In this document: positions 33,863-42,596 of the stretch, one piece after another | Layout of the letters: every line of letters begins with the position of its first letter | How positions within the stretch are numbered: position 1 is the stretch's first letter | Source of the DNA: Micromonospora sp. WMMD1102 | GTDB taxonomy: Bacteria > Actinomycetota > Actinomycetes > Mycobacteriales > Micromonosporaceae | DNA length: 64,000 nt | Reading direction: 5' to 3' | Assembly (NCBI RefSeq): GCF_029626265.1 | Contig: NZ_JARUBN010000001.1 | Coordinates: 7,257,001-7,321,000, forward strand | Position numbers and translations under genes: made by a program | Notes under the pieces: model-generated | Seen by the model: only the letters and a program-made list of their open reading frames with translations | The model's database searches: none | What the model was told of the DNA's origin: nothing

Positions 33863-34447
33863 TCAGGCCGGCAGTGGCGGCAGCGGTAGCGGGATCGCCG
33901 GCAGGCCGTCGAGGCTGCTGCCGACGTGGTCCTTCCGCTCGCAGTACGCGGCGAACTCCTCGTCGGTCTTCCGGCCGAAGTAGTCGGAGTGCAGCGTCCG
34001 CTCCTCCCGGTAGTCCATGAACGGGACGGAGTAGCCGCAGCTGTCGCTGATCCGCCGCGCGGTGACCAGCACGATCGCCCGCTGCCCCGGCGAGTCGGCC
34101 TGCTCGGGGAAGTGCCGGATCAGCTCTGCCCAGCGGGGGTCGTCCCGGAACACCGGTTCGCCCCGGCCGTGCACCCGGACGATGTTCGGCGGGCCGTCGA
34201 AGGCGCACCACATGAGCGTTATCCGGCCGTTCTCCCGCAGGTGCGCGACGGTCTCGGCACCGCTGCCGCCGAAGTCGAGGTACGCCAACGTCTGCTCGTC
34301 GAGCACCGCGAGCGACCCGGCGAGCCCCTTCGGGGAGAGGTTCACGTGCCCGTCGGCGTCGAGCGGTGCGGTCGCCACGAAGAAGACCTTCTGGTCCTCG
34401 ATGAAGCCGCGCAGCCGGCCGTCGATCCGGTCGTAGGTCTTTCCCAT
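33863..34447 (-). CDS. Pyridoxamine-phosphate-oxidase-like FMN protein
   Basis: A 194-residue split-barrel flavoprotein relative. Marks are FFVATAPLDADGHVNLSPKG, LAYLDFGGSGAETVAHLREN and GRITLMWCAFDGPPNIVRVH, seen in the PNPOx-like family. ATG 34447 has GGAGG 9 nt upstream. It stands alone, convergent to the crotonase gene. Ligand and reaction are unknown. Confidence 0.85.
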   Translation of the reverse strand: MGKTYDRIDGRLRGFIEDQKVFFVATAPLDADGHVNLSPKGLAGSLAVLDEQTLAYLDFGGSGAETVAHLRENGRITLMWCAFDGPPNIVRVHGRGEPVFRDDPRWAELIRHFPEQADSPGQRAIVLVTARRISDSCGYSVPFMDYREERTLHSDYFGRKTDEEFAAYCERKDHVGSSLDGLPAIPLPLPPLPA

Positions 34448-34590
34448 CGACCCGCCCTCCCCCGTAGTGCCCACCCCACGGTAGCCGAGTGGATCGACCA
34501 CGGCGCGAGCCGACCGGCAAAGGCCGGCACGCACCAGCACGCCTCCGGTGGGGGTCGGCGTACCCACCGGAGCGGCTGGGCCGGGCGCCG

Positions 34591-36225
34591 TCAGCCTGCT
34601 TCGGCGGTACGCAGCCAGACGGCGGTGTCCGGGGGCAGCAGGTCTCCGTCGGCGGGGCGGCTGGCCAGCAGGCGGCTCTGGTGCGGGGGCAGCGGCACGG
34701 GCGCGTCGGAGAGGTTGAGCACGCAGACGAACCCGGGATCGCGGGCGAAGGCGAGTACGCCGTCCGGTGCCGGCAGCCAGCGCAGCGTGCCGTCACCGAG
34801 CGCGGGCAGGCCGCGTCGGATCCGGATCGCCTCGCGGTAGAGCTCCAGCATCGAGTGCGGATCGCTGGTCTGGGCCTGCACGGTCTGGTCCTTCCAGGCG
34901 GCCGGCTGCGGCAGCCAGGGCGGTGCCGTGGCGTCGTCCGGGCTGAACCCGAACGGTGCGGTCTCGCCCGACCAGGGCAGCGGCACCCGGCAGCCGTCCC
35001 GGCCCGGGTCGACGAACCCGGACCGCGGGTACATCGGGTCCTGGCGCAGTGCGGGCGGGATGTCCTCGATCTCCCAGAGCCCCAGTTCCTCGCCCTGGTA
35101 GACGTACGCGGCGCCGGGCAGGGAGAGCGAGAGCAGCGCGGCGGCGCGGGCCCGGAGCGTACCCAGTTCCAGGTCGGTGTAGGTGCCCTCGCGCTTGCTG
35201 GCGAAGCTGAACGTGGTGTCGGCCCGGCCGTACCGGGTGACCACCCGGGTGACGTCGTGGTTGGAGAGCACCCAGGTGGCCGGGGCGTCGATCGGGGCGT
35301 GTTCGGCGAGGGTGCCGTCGATGCTCGCCCGCAGCTTCGCCGCGTCCCAGGCGCAGGTGAGGAAGTCGAAGTTGAAGGCGGTGTGCAGTTCGTCCGGGCG
35401 CAGGTAGTTGGTGAACCGCTGCCGGTCCGGCAGCCACACCTCGCCGATCAGCGCGCGCGGCTCGGGATAGCTGTCGGCGATCCGCCGCCAGCTCCGGTAG
35501 ATGTCGTGCACCCCGTCGAGGTCGTGGAAGGGATGTGCCGCCCCGTCGACCACCTCGGGCAGGGTGGCGTCCTTGAGCAGCAGCGCCGCCGAGTCGATCC
35601 GGATGCCGTCCACTCCCCGGTCGAACCAGAACCGGAGGATGTCCTCGAACTCGGCGCGTACCCGGGGGTGGTCCCAGTTGAAGTCGGGCTGCTCGGCGGC
35701 GAAGAGGTGCAGGTACCAGTCGCCCGGGGTGCCGTCCGGGTTGGTGGTCCGGGTCCAGGTCTGGCCGCCGAACTCGCCGATCCAGTCGGTCGGCGGAAGG
35801 TCGCCGCCGGGGCCGCGACCGGGGCGGAACCAGAAGAGTTCCCGCTCCGGCGCGTCCGGGCCGCCGGCCAGCGCGGCCTGGAACCACGGGTGCTGGTCGG
35901 AGCAGTGGTTCGGCACCAGGTCGGCGATGATCCGCAGGCCCTGACCGTGCGCCTCGGCGATCAGCTCCTCCACCTCGGCGAGCGTCCCGAAGACCGGTTC
36001 CACGGAGCGGAAGTCGGCGACGTCGTAGCCGGCGTCGGCCATCGGCGAGGGATACCAGGGACCGAACCAGATGGCATCGACGCCCAGTCCGGACAGGTAG
36101 CCCAGCCGCTTGCGGATGCCGGCGATGTCGCCGACGCCGTCGCCGTTGTCGTCGGCGAAGCTGCGCGGGTAGACCTGGTAGATCACCGCGTCTCGCCACC
36201 ACCGGCGGCGCTGGATTGTGGACAC
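34591..36225 (-). CDS. Alpha-glucosidase, GH13 family
   Basis: A 544-residue cytoplasmic glycoside hydrolase of the oligo-1,6-glucosidase/alpha-glucosidase group. It begins with RRWWRDAVIYQVYPRSFADD. The catalytic set is visible: nucleophile Asp211 (GIRIDSAA), acid/base Glu262 (LIGEVW), and stabiliser Asp324 (SNHDVTR); region I is DLVPNH (102-108). The GTG start at 36225 has AGG 5 nt upstream. A promoter with operator-like element lies at 36295-36323. It would split maltose-type alpha-glucosides brought in by the importer at 39261-42556. Confidence 0.93.
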   Translation of the reverse strand: MSTIQRRRWWRDAVIYQVYPRSFADDNGDGVGDIAGIRKRLGYLSGLGVDAIWFGPWYPSPMADAGYDVADFRSVEPVFGTLAEVEELIAEAHGQGLRIIADLVPNHCSDQHPWFQAALAGGPDAPERELFWFRPGRGPGGDLPPTDWIGEFGGQTWTRTTNPDGTPGDWYLHLFAAEQPDFNWDHPRVRAEFEDILRFWFDRGVDGIRIDSAALLLKDATLPEVVDGAAHPFHDLDGVHDIYRSWRRIADSYPEPRALIGEVWLPDRQRFTNYLRPDELHTAFNFDFLTCAWDAAKLRASIDGTLAEHAPIDAPATWVLSNHDVTRVVTRYGRADTTFSFASKREGTYTDLELGTLRARAAALLSLSLPGAAYVYQGEELGLWEIEDIPPALRQDPMYPRSGFVDPGRDGCRVPLPWSGETAPFGFSPDDATAPPWLPQPAAWKDQTVQAQTSDPHSMLELYREAIRIRRGLPALGDGTLRWLPAPDGVLAFARDPGFVCVLNLSDAPVPLPPHQSRLLASRPADGDLLPPDTAVWLRTAEAG

Positions 36226-36294
36226 GAGTACCTGCTTCCTGGACCTCTGAAATCGCCTCGTCTGGACCTTCGAATGCCTCGTTTGGTGTCGATG

Positions 36295-36323
36295 ACGATA
36301 CAAAGCGGAGCGCCTTGCCGCAA
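36295..36323 (-). promoter_or_regulatory. Promoter and operator of the alpha-glucosidase gene
   Basis: On the minus strand, TTGCGG (36318-36323), a 17-base spacer and TATCGT (36295-36300). The -35 box is part of a palindrome TTGC-G-GCAA (36315-36323). The importer promoter at 39178 has the same -35, spacer length and TTGCGGYAA core, so a common repressor is likely. Confidence 0.65.
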
Positions 36324-36455
36324 TAACGCGACAGAATTCTGAAAGATGACGACTTTGAGGTGTCCAGGCCGGAGGCGCACGACAGCCGCCCCGGTTCGGC
36401 TGATCGCGGGGCCGGTCGGGGTGGGGGCCGAGGGGGTGCCCGGCCGCCGGGCGGG

Positions 36456-37457
36456 TCAGTGCCCGGGTGCGGGGGCGGTCGAGCCGCGTACCACCAGCTC
36501 GGGCTCGAAGAGCAGCTCGTCGGTGAGTACGCCGACGCCGTCGATCTGGTGCACCAGCAGGTCCACCGCGGCCTGGCCCATCGTCTCGATCGGCTGCCGC
36601 ACCGTGGTCAGCGGCGGATCGGTGCAGGTCATCAGCGCCGAGTCGTCGAAGCCGACCACCGAGACGTCGGCCGGAACCGAGCGGCCGAGCCGGCGGGCGG
36701 CCCGGATGGTGCCGAGCGCCATCACGTCACTGGCGCAGATGATCCCGGTGACGCCGCGCTCGATCAGCTTGCTCGCCGCGACCCGGGCCCCCTCCATGGA
36801 GAAGCTGGACCGCTCGACGCACTCCTCGTCGTCGGCCCAACCGGCGACGTTCGCCATCGCCGCCAGCTTCCGGCGGGACGGCACGTGGTCGGCCGGCCCC
36901 AGCACCAGCCCTATCCGGTCGTGGCCGAGCGAGCGCAGGTGCCCGTACGCCTGCTCGACCGCCACCGCGTCGTCGGTGGAGACGCACGGGAAGCCCAGCT
37001 CGTCGACCCCGGCGTTGACGAGTACCACCGGCAGGCCCCGGTCGGTGAGCCGCCGGTAGTGGTCGTGCGGGGCGTCGGCGAGCGCGTACGACCCACCGGC
37101 GAAGATGACCCCGGAGACCTGGTGGTCGAGGAGCATCTCCACGTAGTCGGACTCGGAGATCCCGCCGATGGTCCGGGCGCAGAGCGCCGGGGTGAGCCCG
37201 CGCTGGGCCAGCGACCCGGTGACCACCTCGGCCAGGGCCGGGAAGATCGGGTTCTGCAACTCCGGTAGGACCAGCCCGACCAGCCGGGCCCGCTCGCCGC
37301 GCAGCTTGCTGGGGCGCTCGTAGCCGAGCACGTCCAGGGCGGTGAGCACGGCGACCCGGGTGCTCTCCGAGACCCCGCCCCGGCCGTTGAGCACCCGGCT
37401 CACCGTGGCCTCGCTGACCCCGGCCTTGCGGGCAACCTCGGTGAGTCTTCTGGTCAC
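36456..37457 (-). CDS. LacI-family transcriptional repressor
   Basis: A 333-residue regulator. The N-terminal helix-turn-helix with hinge reads LTEVARKAGVSEATVSRVLN (residues 5-24); the rest is a sugar-binding periplasmic-protein-like domain (LVGLVLPELQNPIFPALAEV, GIICASDVMALGTIRAARR). It is the likely repressor of the adjacent alpha-glucosidase and ABC importer, with a glucoside as inducer. The GTG start is preceded by a -10-like TACCAT 7 nt away with no ribosome site, so translation is probably leaderless. Confidence 0.93.
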   Translation of the reverse strand: MTRRLTEVARKAGVSEATVSRVLNGRGGVSESTRVAVLTALDVLGYERPSKLRGERARLVGLVLPELQNPIFPALAEVVTGSLAQRGLTPALCARTIGGISESDYVEMLLDHQVSGVIFAGGSYALADAPHDHYRRLTDRGLPVVLVNAGVDELGFPCVSTDDAVAVEQAYGHLRSLGHDRIGLVLGPADHVPSRRKLAAMANVAGWADDEECVERSSFSMEGARVAASKLIERGVTGIICASDVMALGTIRAARRLGRSVPADVSVVGFDDSALMTCTDPPLTTVRQPIETMGQAAVDLLVHQIDGVGVLTDELLFEPELVVRGSTAPAPGH

Positions 37458-37509
37458 GGCGGCGATGGTACGGCAGCCGTCTGCAAAAACCGAACCAAAG
37501 TTCGCCGCG

Positions 37510-39018
37510 CTACTGCAACAGGTCGCGTACCGCTGGCTCGATCGCGCGGTGGAACGTCGGATAGGCGTAGATCATTGCAGCCAGCGTGCTGACCGGGACC
37601 TCGGCGTGCACCGCCACGGCCAGCGCGCTGAGCACCTCGCCGCCGACCGGACCGGCCGAGGTGGCGCCGACCAGTACGCCCCGGTCGGCGTCGGCGACCA
37701 GCTTGACGAAGCCCTCGTCGCCGACCTGGTGGATCCAGCCCCGGGTGGAGTCGGAGAGCGGGGTGAAGCCGGTCCGGACGTTCAGCCCGCGCTCCCGGGC
37801 CTGCCGCTCGGTCAGCCCGACCGCGCCCACCTCCGGATCGGTGAAGGTGACCCGGGGCAGCGCCCGATAGTCCGCCCGCCGCCCGCCACCGGCCGGGTCC
37901 CCGAGCTTCCCCAACTGTCCGTCGAGCTTGCCGGCCTGGTCGTCGAGCTTGCCGGCCCGGCGCAGGATGTCGTCGACCGCGATGCCGGCCTGGTACATCG
38001 CCACGTGGGTGAAGGCGCCGTGTCCGGTCAGGTCGCCGACCGCCCAGATGCCGTCGCCGGCCCGCATCCGGTCGTCCGTCTCCACGAACCGCCGGGTCGG
38101 GTCCAGCCCGACCGTCTCCAGGCCGAGCGTGTCGAGTACGGCCCGCCGGCCGGTGGCCACCAGCAGCCGCTCGCCCCGGAGTTGGTCGGAGTCGGCGAGG
38201 TGCACGGTGAAGCCGCTGCCGTCGTGCTCCACCCGCTCGGCGCGGGCCCCGGTGTGCACGGTCACCCCGTCCGCGCGCAGCGCCGCGGCGACCCGCTCGG
38301 ACGACTCCGGCTCCTCCAGCGCGAGGATCCGCTCGCCCGCCTCGACCATCCCGACCCGTACCCCGAACCGGGCGAAGACCTGGGCCAGTTCCGCGCCGAT
38401 CGCCCCGCCGCCGAGTACCACGAGCGACTCGGGCAACTCGGCCAGTTCGATCGCCTCCCGGTTGGTCCAGTACGGCGTACCGGCCAGTCCCGGCAGCGGC
38501 GGGATCACCGGGGTGGTGCCGGTACCCAGCACGACGCCGACCCGGGCCCGGAACGTCTGCTCGCCGACCTGCACCAGGCCGGGGCCGACCAGCCGGCCAC
38601 TGCCCCGGACGAAACGTCCGCCCTTGCCGGTGAACCGCTCGACCCCGGCGTCGTCGGTCCAGCCGGCGGTGGCCTCCTCGCGGATCCGCCGGGCGACCGT
38701 GTTCCAGTCCGGCTCGACCCGGGCGCGGCCGGCCAGGCCGTCGACCCGGCGGGCCTCGGCCAGCGCGTTGGCGGCCCGGATCATCATCTTGCTCGGCACG
38801 CATCCCCAGAACGGGCACTCGCCGCCGACGAGGTTGCGCTCGACGCCGACCACCGAGAGGCCGGCCGCGGCGAGCCGGTTGGCCGCCTCCTCGCCGCCCA
38901 CGCCGAGCCCGACCACCACCACGTCCACGTCCACCGTGCCGTCCGCGTCCACGTCCGCCGGGACGTCCGGACCGCCGGTGCCGGCCGGCTCCACCCGCCT
39001 GCGTTGCTGTTCAGCCAT
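37510..39018 (-). CDS. FAD-dependent pyridine nucleotide-disulfide reductase
   Basis: A 502-residue flavoprotein of the lipoamide dehydrogenase/mercuric reductase group. It has an FAD motif VVGLGVGGEEAANRLAAAGL, redox-active cysteines in GECPFWGCVPSK (CxxxxC), an NAD(P) motif VVLGGGAIGAELAQVFARFG, and GDGIWAVGDLTG. The C-terminal dimer domain ends YAYPTFHRAIEPAVRDLLQ with the HxxxxE pair. An unusual insert of KLDDQAGKLDGQLGKL-type repeats lies between the FAD and dimer domains. The physiological disulfide is unknown. ATG 39018 is chosen because it precedes the FAD domain by about 30 residues. Confidence 0.9.
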   Translation of the reverse strand: MAEQQRRRVEPAGTGGPDVPADVDADGTVDVDVVVVGLGVGGEEAANRLAAAGLSVVGVERNLVGGECPFWGCVPSKMMIRAANALAEARRVDGLAGRARVEPDWNTVARRIREEATAGWTDDAGVERFTGKGGRFVRGSGRLVGPGLVQVGEQTFRARVGVVLGTGTTPVIPPLPGLAGTPYWTNREAIELAELPESLVVLGGGAIGAELAQVFARFGVRVGMVEAGERILALEEPESSERVAAALRADGVTVHTGARAERVEHDGSGFTVHLADSDQLRGERLLVATGRRAVLDTLGLETVGLDPTRRFVETDDRMRAGDGIWAVGDLTGHGAFTHVAMYQAGIAVDDILRRAGKLDDQAGKLDGQLGKLGDPAGGGRRADYRALPRVTFTDPEVGAVGLTERQARERGLNVRTGFTPLSDSTRGWIHQVGDEGFVKLVADADRGVLVGATSAGPVGGEVLSALAVAVHAEVPVSTLAAMIYAYPTFHRAIEPAVRDLLQ

Positions 39019-39177
39019 ACCGCCAGCTTTCCCGATCCGTACCCGGTCAGCCAGCCTCGCGGCGAGCCGGAGCGGCGCGGCGGCACCCGTGGAAAGTGCC
39101 TCATTCCCGACCAGATGGCAAAACCTGTCAGCATCTGACGTAATGAAGTCGTGTCTTTTCACGTGACGATCGAGATC

Positions 39178-39206
39178 TTGCGGTAATGAGTCGTCCTCGC
39201 TACAGT
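39178..39206 (+). promoter_or_regulatory. Promoter of the second sugar importer
   Basis: TTGCGG (39178-39183), a 17-base spacer and TACAGT (39201-39206), a good housekeeping-type promoter with a start expected near 39213. The TTGCGGTAA core over the -35 box matches TTGCGGCAA at the alpha-glucosidase promoter. Confidence 0.65.
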
Positions 39207-39260
39207 GACCGCACTCACACCCGACGCCACACAGCTCCCGTTTCAGAGGGGATGCCACAG

Positions 39261-40640
39261 ATGTCCGTACCGCACTACCGGAGGGCCGCGGCACTCGCGC
39301 TCGCGGCCGGCCTGGGACTCAGCCTCCCGGCCTGCTCGACCAAGAGCGACGACGGCGACTCGAACGCCGGTGGCAAGGTCACCATCACGGTCGACTGCCA
39401 GCCGGTCGGTTCGCAGAAGGAGCTGTTGCAGAACTGGAACGCCGACGTCGCCGAGTTCCATCGGCAGAACCCCGACATCACCATCAAGAGCGTCAGCGTC
39501 GGGGAGCAGTGCAACAACCCGCCGGACTTCACCGCCCGGCTCGCCGGCGGCACCATGACCGACGTCTTCTACGGGTACATGACCGACCTGGCGCAGGTGC
39601 TGGACTCCGGTCAGGCGATGGACATCACAAAGTACGCCGACAAGGAGTCCGTGCCGACCTGGGAGAGCATCGATCCCACCCTCAAGGAGGTCTTCAGCGA
39701 CGGCGGCAAGCTCTACGCCCTGCCGGCGAAGAACTACTCGATGGGCCTGGTCTACAACAAGACGCTCTTCCAGCGCGCCGGGCTGGACGTGAACAACCCG
39801 CCGAAGACCTGGCCCGAGGTGCGCGACGCGGCCAAGAAGATCTCCGCGCTCGGCGACGGCATCGCCGGGTACTCCGAATACAGCGCCGGCAACACCGGCG
39901 GCTGGCACTTCACCGCGCTGCTCTACTCGCAGGGCGGCCAGGTGCTGACCCCGGACGGCGGGAAGGCCGACTTCAACAACCCGATGGGCCGGCAGGTCCT
40001 ACAGAACCTCAAGGACATGCGGTACGGCGACGACAGCATGGGCGCCCGCCAACTGCTCCAGTGGGGCGACCTGCTGACCAACGCCGCCGCCGGCAAGGTC
40101 GGGATGTTCGTCGGCGCGCCGGACGCCACCCAGGCGATCGTCAGCCAGTTCCAGGGCAGGTTCCAGGACTGGGCGATGGCCCCGATGCCCGGCCAGGACG
40201 GTCCGGCCAAGGGGACGCTCGGCGGTGGCGAGGGCTACTTCTTCAAGAAGGGCCTCAGCCCGGAGCAGGTCCGGGCGGGCCTGAAGTGGATCGCCTACCA
40301 GAAGCTGACCCCGGGCAAGGGCCAGTTCGACTACGTACGGGCCAAGCCGCAGAACTACCCGGTGGGGCTGCCGCAGCCGCTGCTCTTCGCGAACGGCAGC
40401 GAGGCACAGAAGCAGGAACTCGAACTGCGCAAGGCGAACGCCAACGTCGACACCGCCAACTTCGCGCTCTTCGAGGCGACCCCGGTCCCGATCCGGGGTG
40501 AGCCGCGCAACGCGCAGGCGGTCTATGCCGTGCTCGACGCCGCGATGTCCGGGGTGCTGACCAACCCGAACGCCAACATCGACACGCTGCTGAAGACCGC
40601 CGAGGAGAAGGTCAACCAGCTGCTCGCCGCCGAGAGCTGA
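39261..40640 (+). CDS. Sugar ABC transporter substrate-binding lipoprotein
   Basis: A 459-residue family 1 solute-binding protein with a lipobox LPAC (Cys25). Typical blocks are LPAKNYSMGLVYNKTLFQRA, GGWHFTALLYSQGGQVL and GTLGGGEGYFFKKGL. The ATG 39261 has GAGGGG 9 nt upstream; an ATG at 39252 directly adjoins that site and is less likely. It is the first gene of an importer and is followed by two overlapping hairpins before the permease genes. Substrate by context: maltose or other alpha-glucosides. Confidence 0.9.
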   Translation: MSVPHYRRAAALALAAGLGLSLPACSTKSDDGDSNAGGKVTITVDCQPVGSQKELLQNWNADVAEFHRQNPDITIKSVSVGEQCNNPPDFTARLAGGTMTDVFYGYMTDLAQVLDSGQAMDITKYADKESVPTWESIDPTLKEVFSDGGKLYALPAKNYSMGLVYNKTLFQRAGLDVNNPPKTWPEVRDAAKKISALGDGIAGYSEYSAGNTGGWHFTALLYSQGGQVLTPDGGKADFNNPMGRQVLQNLKDMRYGDDSMGARQLLQWGDLLTNAAAGKVGMFVGAPDATQAIVSQFQGRFQDWAMAPMPGQDGPAKGTLGGGEGYFFKKGLSPEQVRAGLKWIAYQKLTPGKGQFDYVRAKPQNYPVGLPQPLLFANGSEAQKQELELRKANANVDTANFALFEATPVPIRGEPRNAQAVYAVLDAAMSGVLTNPNANIDTLLKTAEEKVNQLLAAES

Positions 40641-40683
40641 CCGGCGAATCCGTGCGGGAGCCGGTCAGCTCCGGCTCCCGCAC
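40634..40683 (+). promoter_or_regulatory. Two mutually exclusive hairpins between importer genes
   Basis: Hairpin A pairs GAGCTGACCGGC (40634-40645) with 40660-40671 (12 bp, perfect) and includes the binding-protein stop codon. Hairpin B pairs GTGCGGGAGCCGG (40652-40664) with 40671-40683 (13 bp, perfect, 6-base loop). They share bases and cannot form together. AGGAG of the permease gene begins 7 bases after B. This resembles the malE-malF arrangement that lowers permease expression. Confidence 0.7.
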
Positions 40684-40699
40684 CGACCTAGGAGTTGCC

Positions 40700-41656
40700 T
40701 TGGCGATCACCACCGCTCCGGATACCACCAGACCGGGTCGTCCCGTCCGGCCGTACCCGGCACCGCCCCGGCGCGGCGGCGGGCTGGGCCGGAAGGTGCG
40801 GGACAACCTCACCGGGCACGCGTTCCTGATCGGCGCGGTGGCCTGCTTCGCCGTCTTCTCGTGGTATCCGATGATCCGCGGCGTCGTGATGAGCTTCCAG
40901 CGGACCCGGCGCGGCGAGACCACCTGGGTGGGCTGGGACAACTATCTCCGGATCGTCGACGACCCGAGCTTCTTCACCGCCTGGCGGAACACCCTCTACT
41001 TCACGGTACTGGCGCTGGTCCTCGGCTACGCGGTGCCGTTCTTCGTGGCGATCCTGCTCAACGAGTTCCGGCACGCCAGGGGATACCTGCGGATCCTGGT
41101 CTACCTGCCGGTGATGCTGCCGCCCGCCTCGGCGCTCTTCCTCTTCAAGTACTACGCCTACGACCCCAGCGAGGCGGGCCTGTTCAACGCGGTCCTCGCC
41201 GCGCTGCACCTGCCGACCTCCGAGTGGATGCAGTCGCCGGGGATGACGATGCCGGCGATGGTGCTCGCCTCGACCTGGATGAACATGGGCAGCGCCGTAC
41301 TCATCTACCTGGCGGCGTTGCAGAACATCCCCGGCGAACTCTACGAGGCGGCCGAGCTGGACGGCGCCGGGATCTGGCGGCGGATCGTCAACGTGACCGT
41401 CCCGCAGACCCGGCTGATCCTGCTGCTGCTGGCGATGCTCCAGATCGTCGCCACCATGCAGCTCTTCATCGAGCCGCTGATCCTGGCCAACGGTGCCGGC
41501 GCGGAGGACTCGGCGACCTCGGTGGCCTACCTGATCTACCAGCACGGGTTCTTCCAGAACGACCTCAACGGCGCCGCCGCGCTCGGCGTGATCATGCTCG
41601 TGGTGCTGGCCGGCTTCTCCGCCGCCTACGCGCGGCTGACCTCGAAACAGGACTAG
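40700..41656 (+). CDS. Sugar ABC transporter permease (MalF-type)
   Basis: A 318-residue membrane permease. A Pro-rich N-terminus is followed by six spans; the EAA loop reads PGELYEAAELDGAGIWRRIV. The TTG start at 40700 is fixed by AGGAG 5 nt upstream; an in-frame ATG-like start further up would lie inside the hairpins. It follows the binding-protein gene by 59 bases and precedes the second permease by 12. Confidence 0.9.
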   Translation: MAITTAPDTTRPGRPVRPYPAPPRRGGGLGRKVRDNLTGHAFLIGAVACFAVFSWYPMIRGVVMSFQRTRRGETTWVGWDNYLRIVDDPSFFTAWRNTLYFTVLALVLGYAVPFFVAILLNEFRHARGYLRILVYLPVMLPPASALFLFKYYAYDPSEAGLFNAVLAALHLPTSEWMQSPGMTMPAMVLASTWMNMGSAVLIYLAALQNIPGELYEAAELDGAGIWRRIVNVTVPQTRLILLLLAMLQIVATMQLFIEPLILANGAGAEDSATSVAYLIYQHGFFQNDLNGAAALGVIMLVVLAGFSAAYARLTSKQD

Positions 41657-41668
41657 GACGGGCGGGAC

Positions 41669-42556
41669 ATGGCACAGGACTCCGGCACCCGGACCCTCAT
41701 CTCCCCGGCCCAGCTGCGCCGAGGACGCGGTCGGGTCGTCTACTGGACCCTGCTCACCGTCGTCGTCGTCGGCTGCACGCTCGTCTTCCTCGGCCCGCTG
41801 TACTGGATGGTCACCGGGGCGCTCAAGTCCGGGCAGGAGATCGCGCAGACCCCGCCGACGCTCTTCCCGCAGGACCCGCAGCCGCGCAACTACGTCGACG
41901 CGTGGCACAACCTGGACCTGGCGAAGCTGCTGTTCAACACGTTCTACTACGCCGCCGGGGCGCTGCTGTTCCAGCTCGTCCTGGACACCGCGGCGGCGTA
42001 CTCGCTGTCGAAGCTGCGGCCGGTGCTCGGCAACGCGATCCTCGGGATGATGCTGGCGACGCTGATGATCCCGGCGATGGTGCTGATCGTCCCGCAGTAC
42101 GTGACCGTGATCGACCTGCCGATCCTGCACGTCAACCTGCTCGACTCGCCGTTCGCGATCTGGCTGCCGCTGGTCGCGAACGCGTTCAACATCTTCCTGC
42201 TGAAGCGCTTCTTCGACTCGATCCCGGAGGACCTGATGGCGGCGGCGGTGGTGGACGGGGCGGGGCCGCTGCGCACGCTCTGGTCGATAGTGCTGCCGAT
42301 CTCGCGCCCCATCCTCGGGGTGGTCTCCATCTTTGCCGTGACGGCGGTCTGGAAGGACTTCCTCTGGCCGAAGCTGGTGATGCCCTCGCCGGAGACCCGT
42401 ACGGTCAGCGTCGGCATCTACGCCTTCTCCGCCGGTACCCCGATGAACGTGGTGGTGGCCGCCTCGGTGATCGCCGCCATCCCGACCGTGGTCATCTTCC
42501 TGGTCTTCCAGCGGAACATCATGTCCGGCCTGACCACCGGCAGCCTCAAGGGCTAG
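41669..42556 (+). CDS. Sugar ABC transporter permease (MalG-type)
   Basis: A 295-residue membrane permease. The EAA loop reads PEDLMAAAVVDGAGPLRTLW and the C-terminus NIMSGLTTGSLKG is typical of MalG relatives. It completes the importer; no ATPase gene follows, so a shared MsiK-type ATPase is expected elsewhere in the genome. It is convergent with crtB. Confidence 0.92.
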   Translation: MAQDSGTRTLISPAQLRRGRGRVVYWTLLTVVVVGCTLVFLGPLYWMVTGALKSGQEIAQTPPTLFPQDPQPRNYVDAWHNLDLAKLLFNTFYYAAGALLFQLVLDTAAAYSLSKLRPVLGNAILGMMLATLMIPAMVLIVPQYVTVIDLPILHVNLLDSPFAIWLPLVANAFNIFLLKRFFDSIPEDLMAAAVVDGAGPLRTLWSIVLPISRPILGVVSIFAVTAVWKDFLWPKLVMPSPETRTVSVGIYAFSAGTPMNVVVAASVIAAIPTVVIFLVFQRNIMSGLTTGSLKG

Positions 42557-42596
42557 CCGGCAGCCTCGACCGGTAGCCGACCGGCTCGACGGACAG

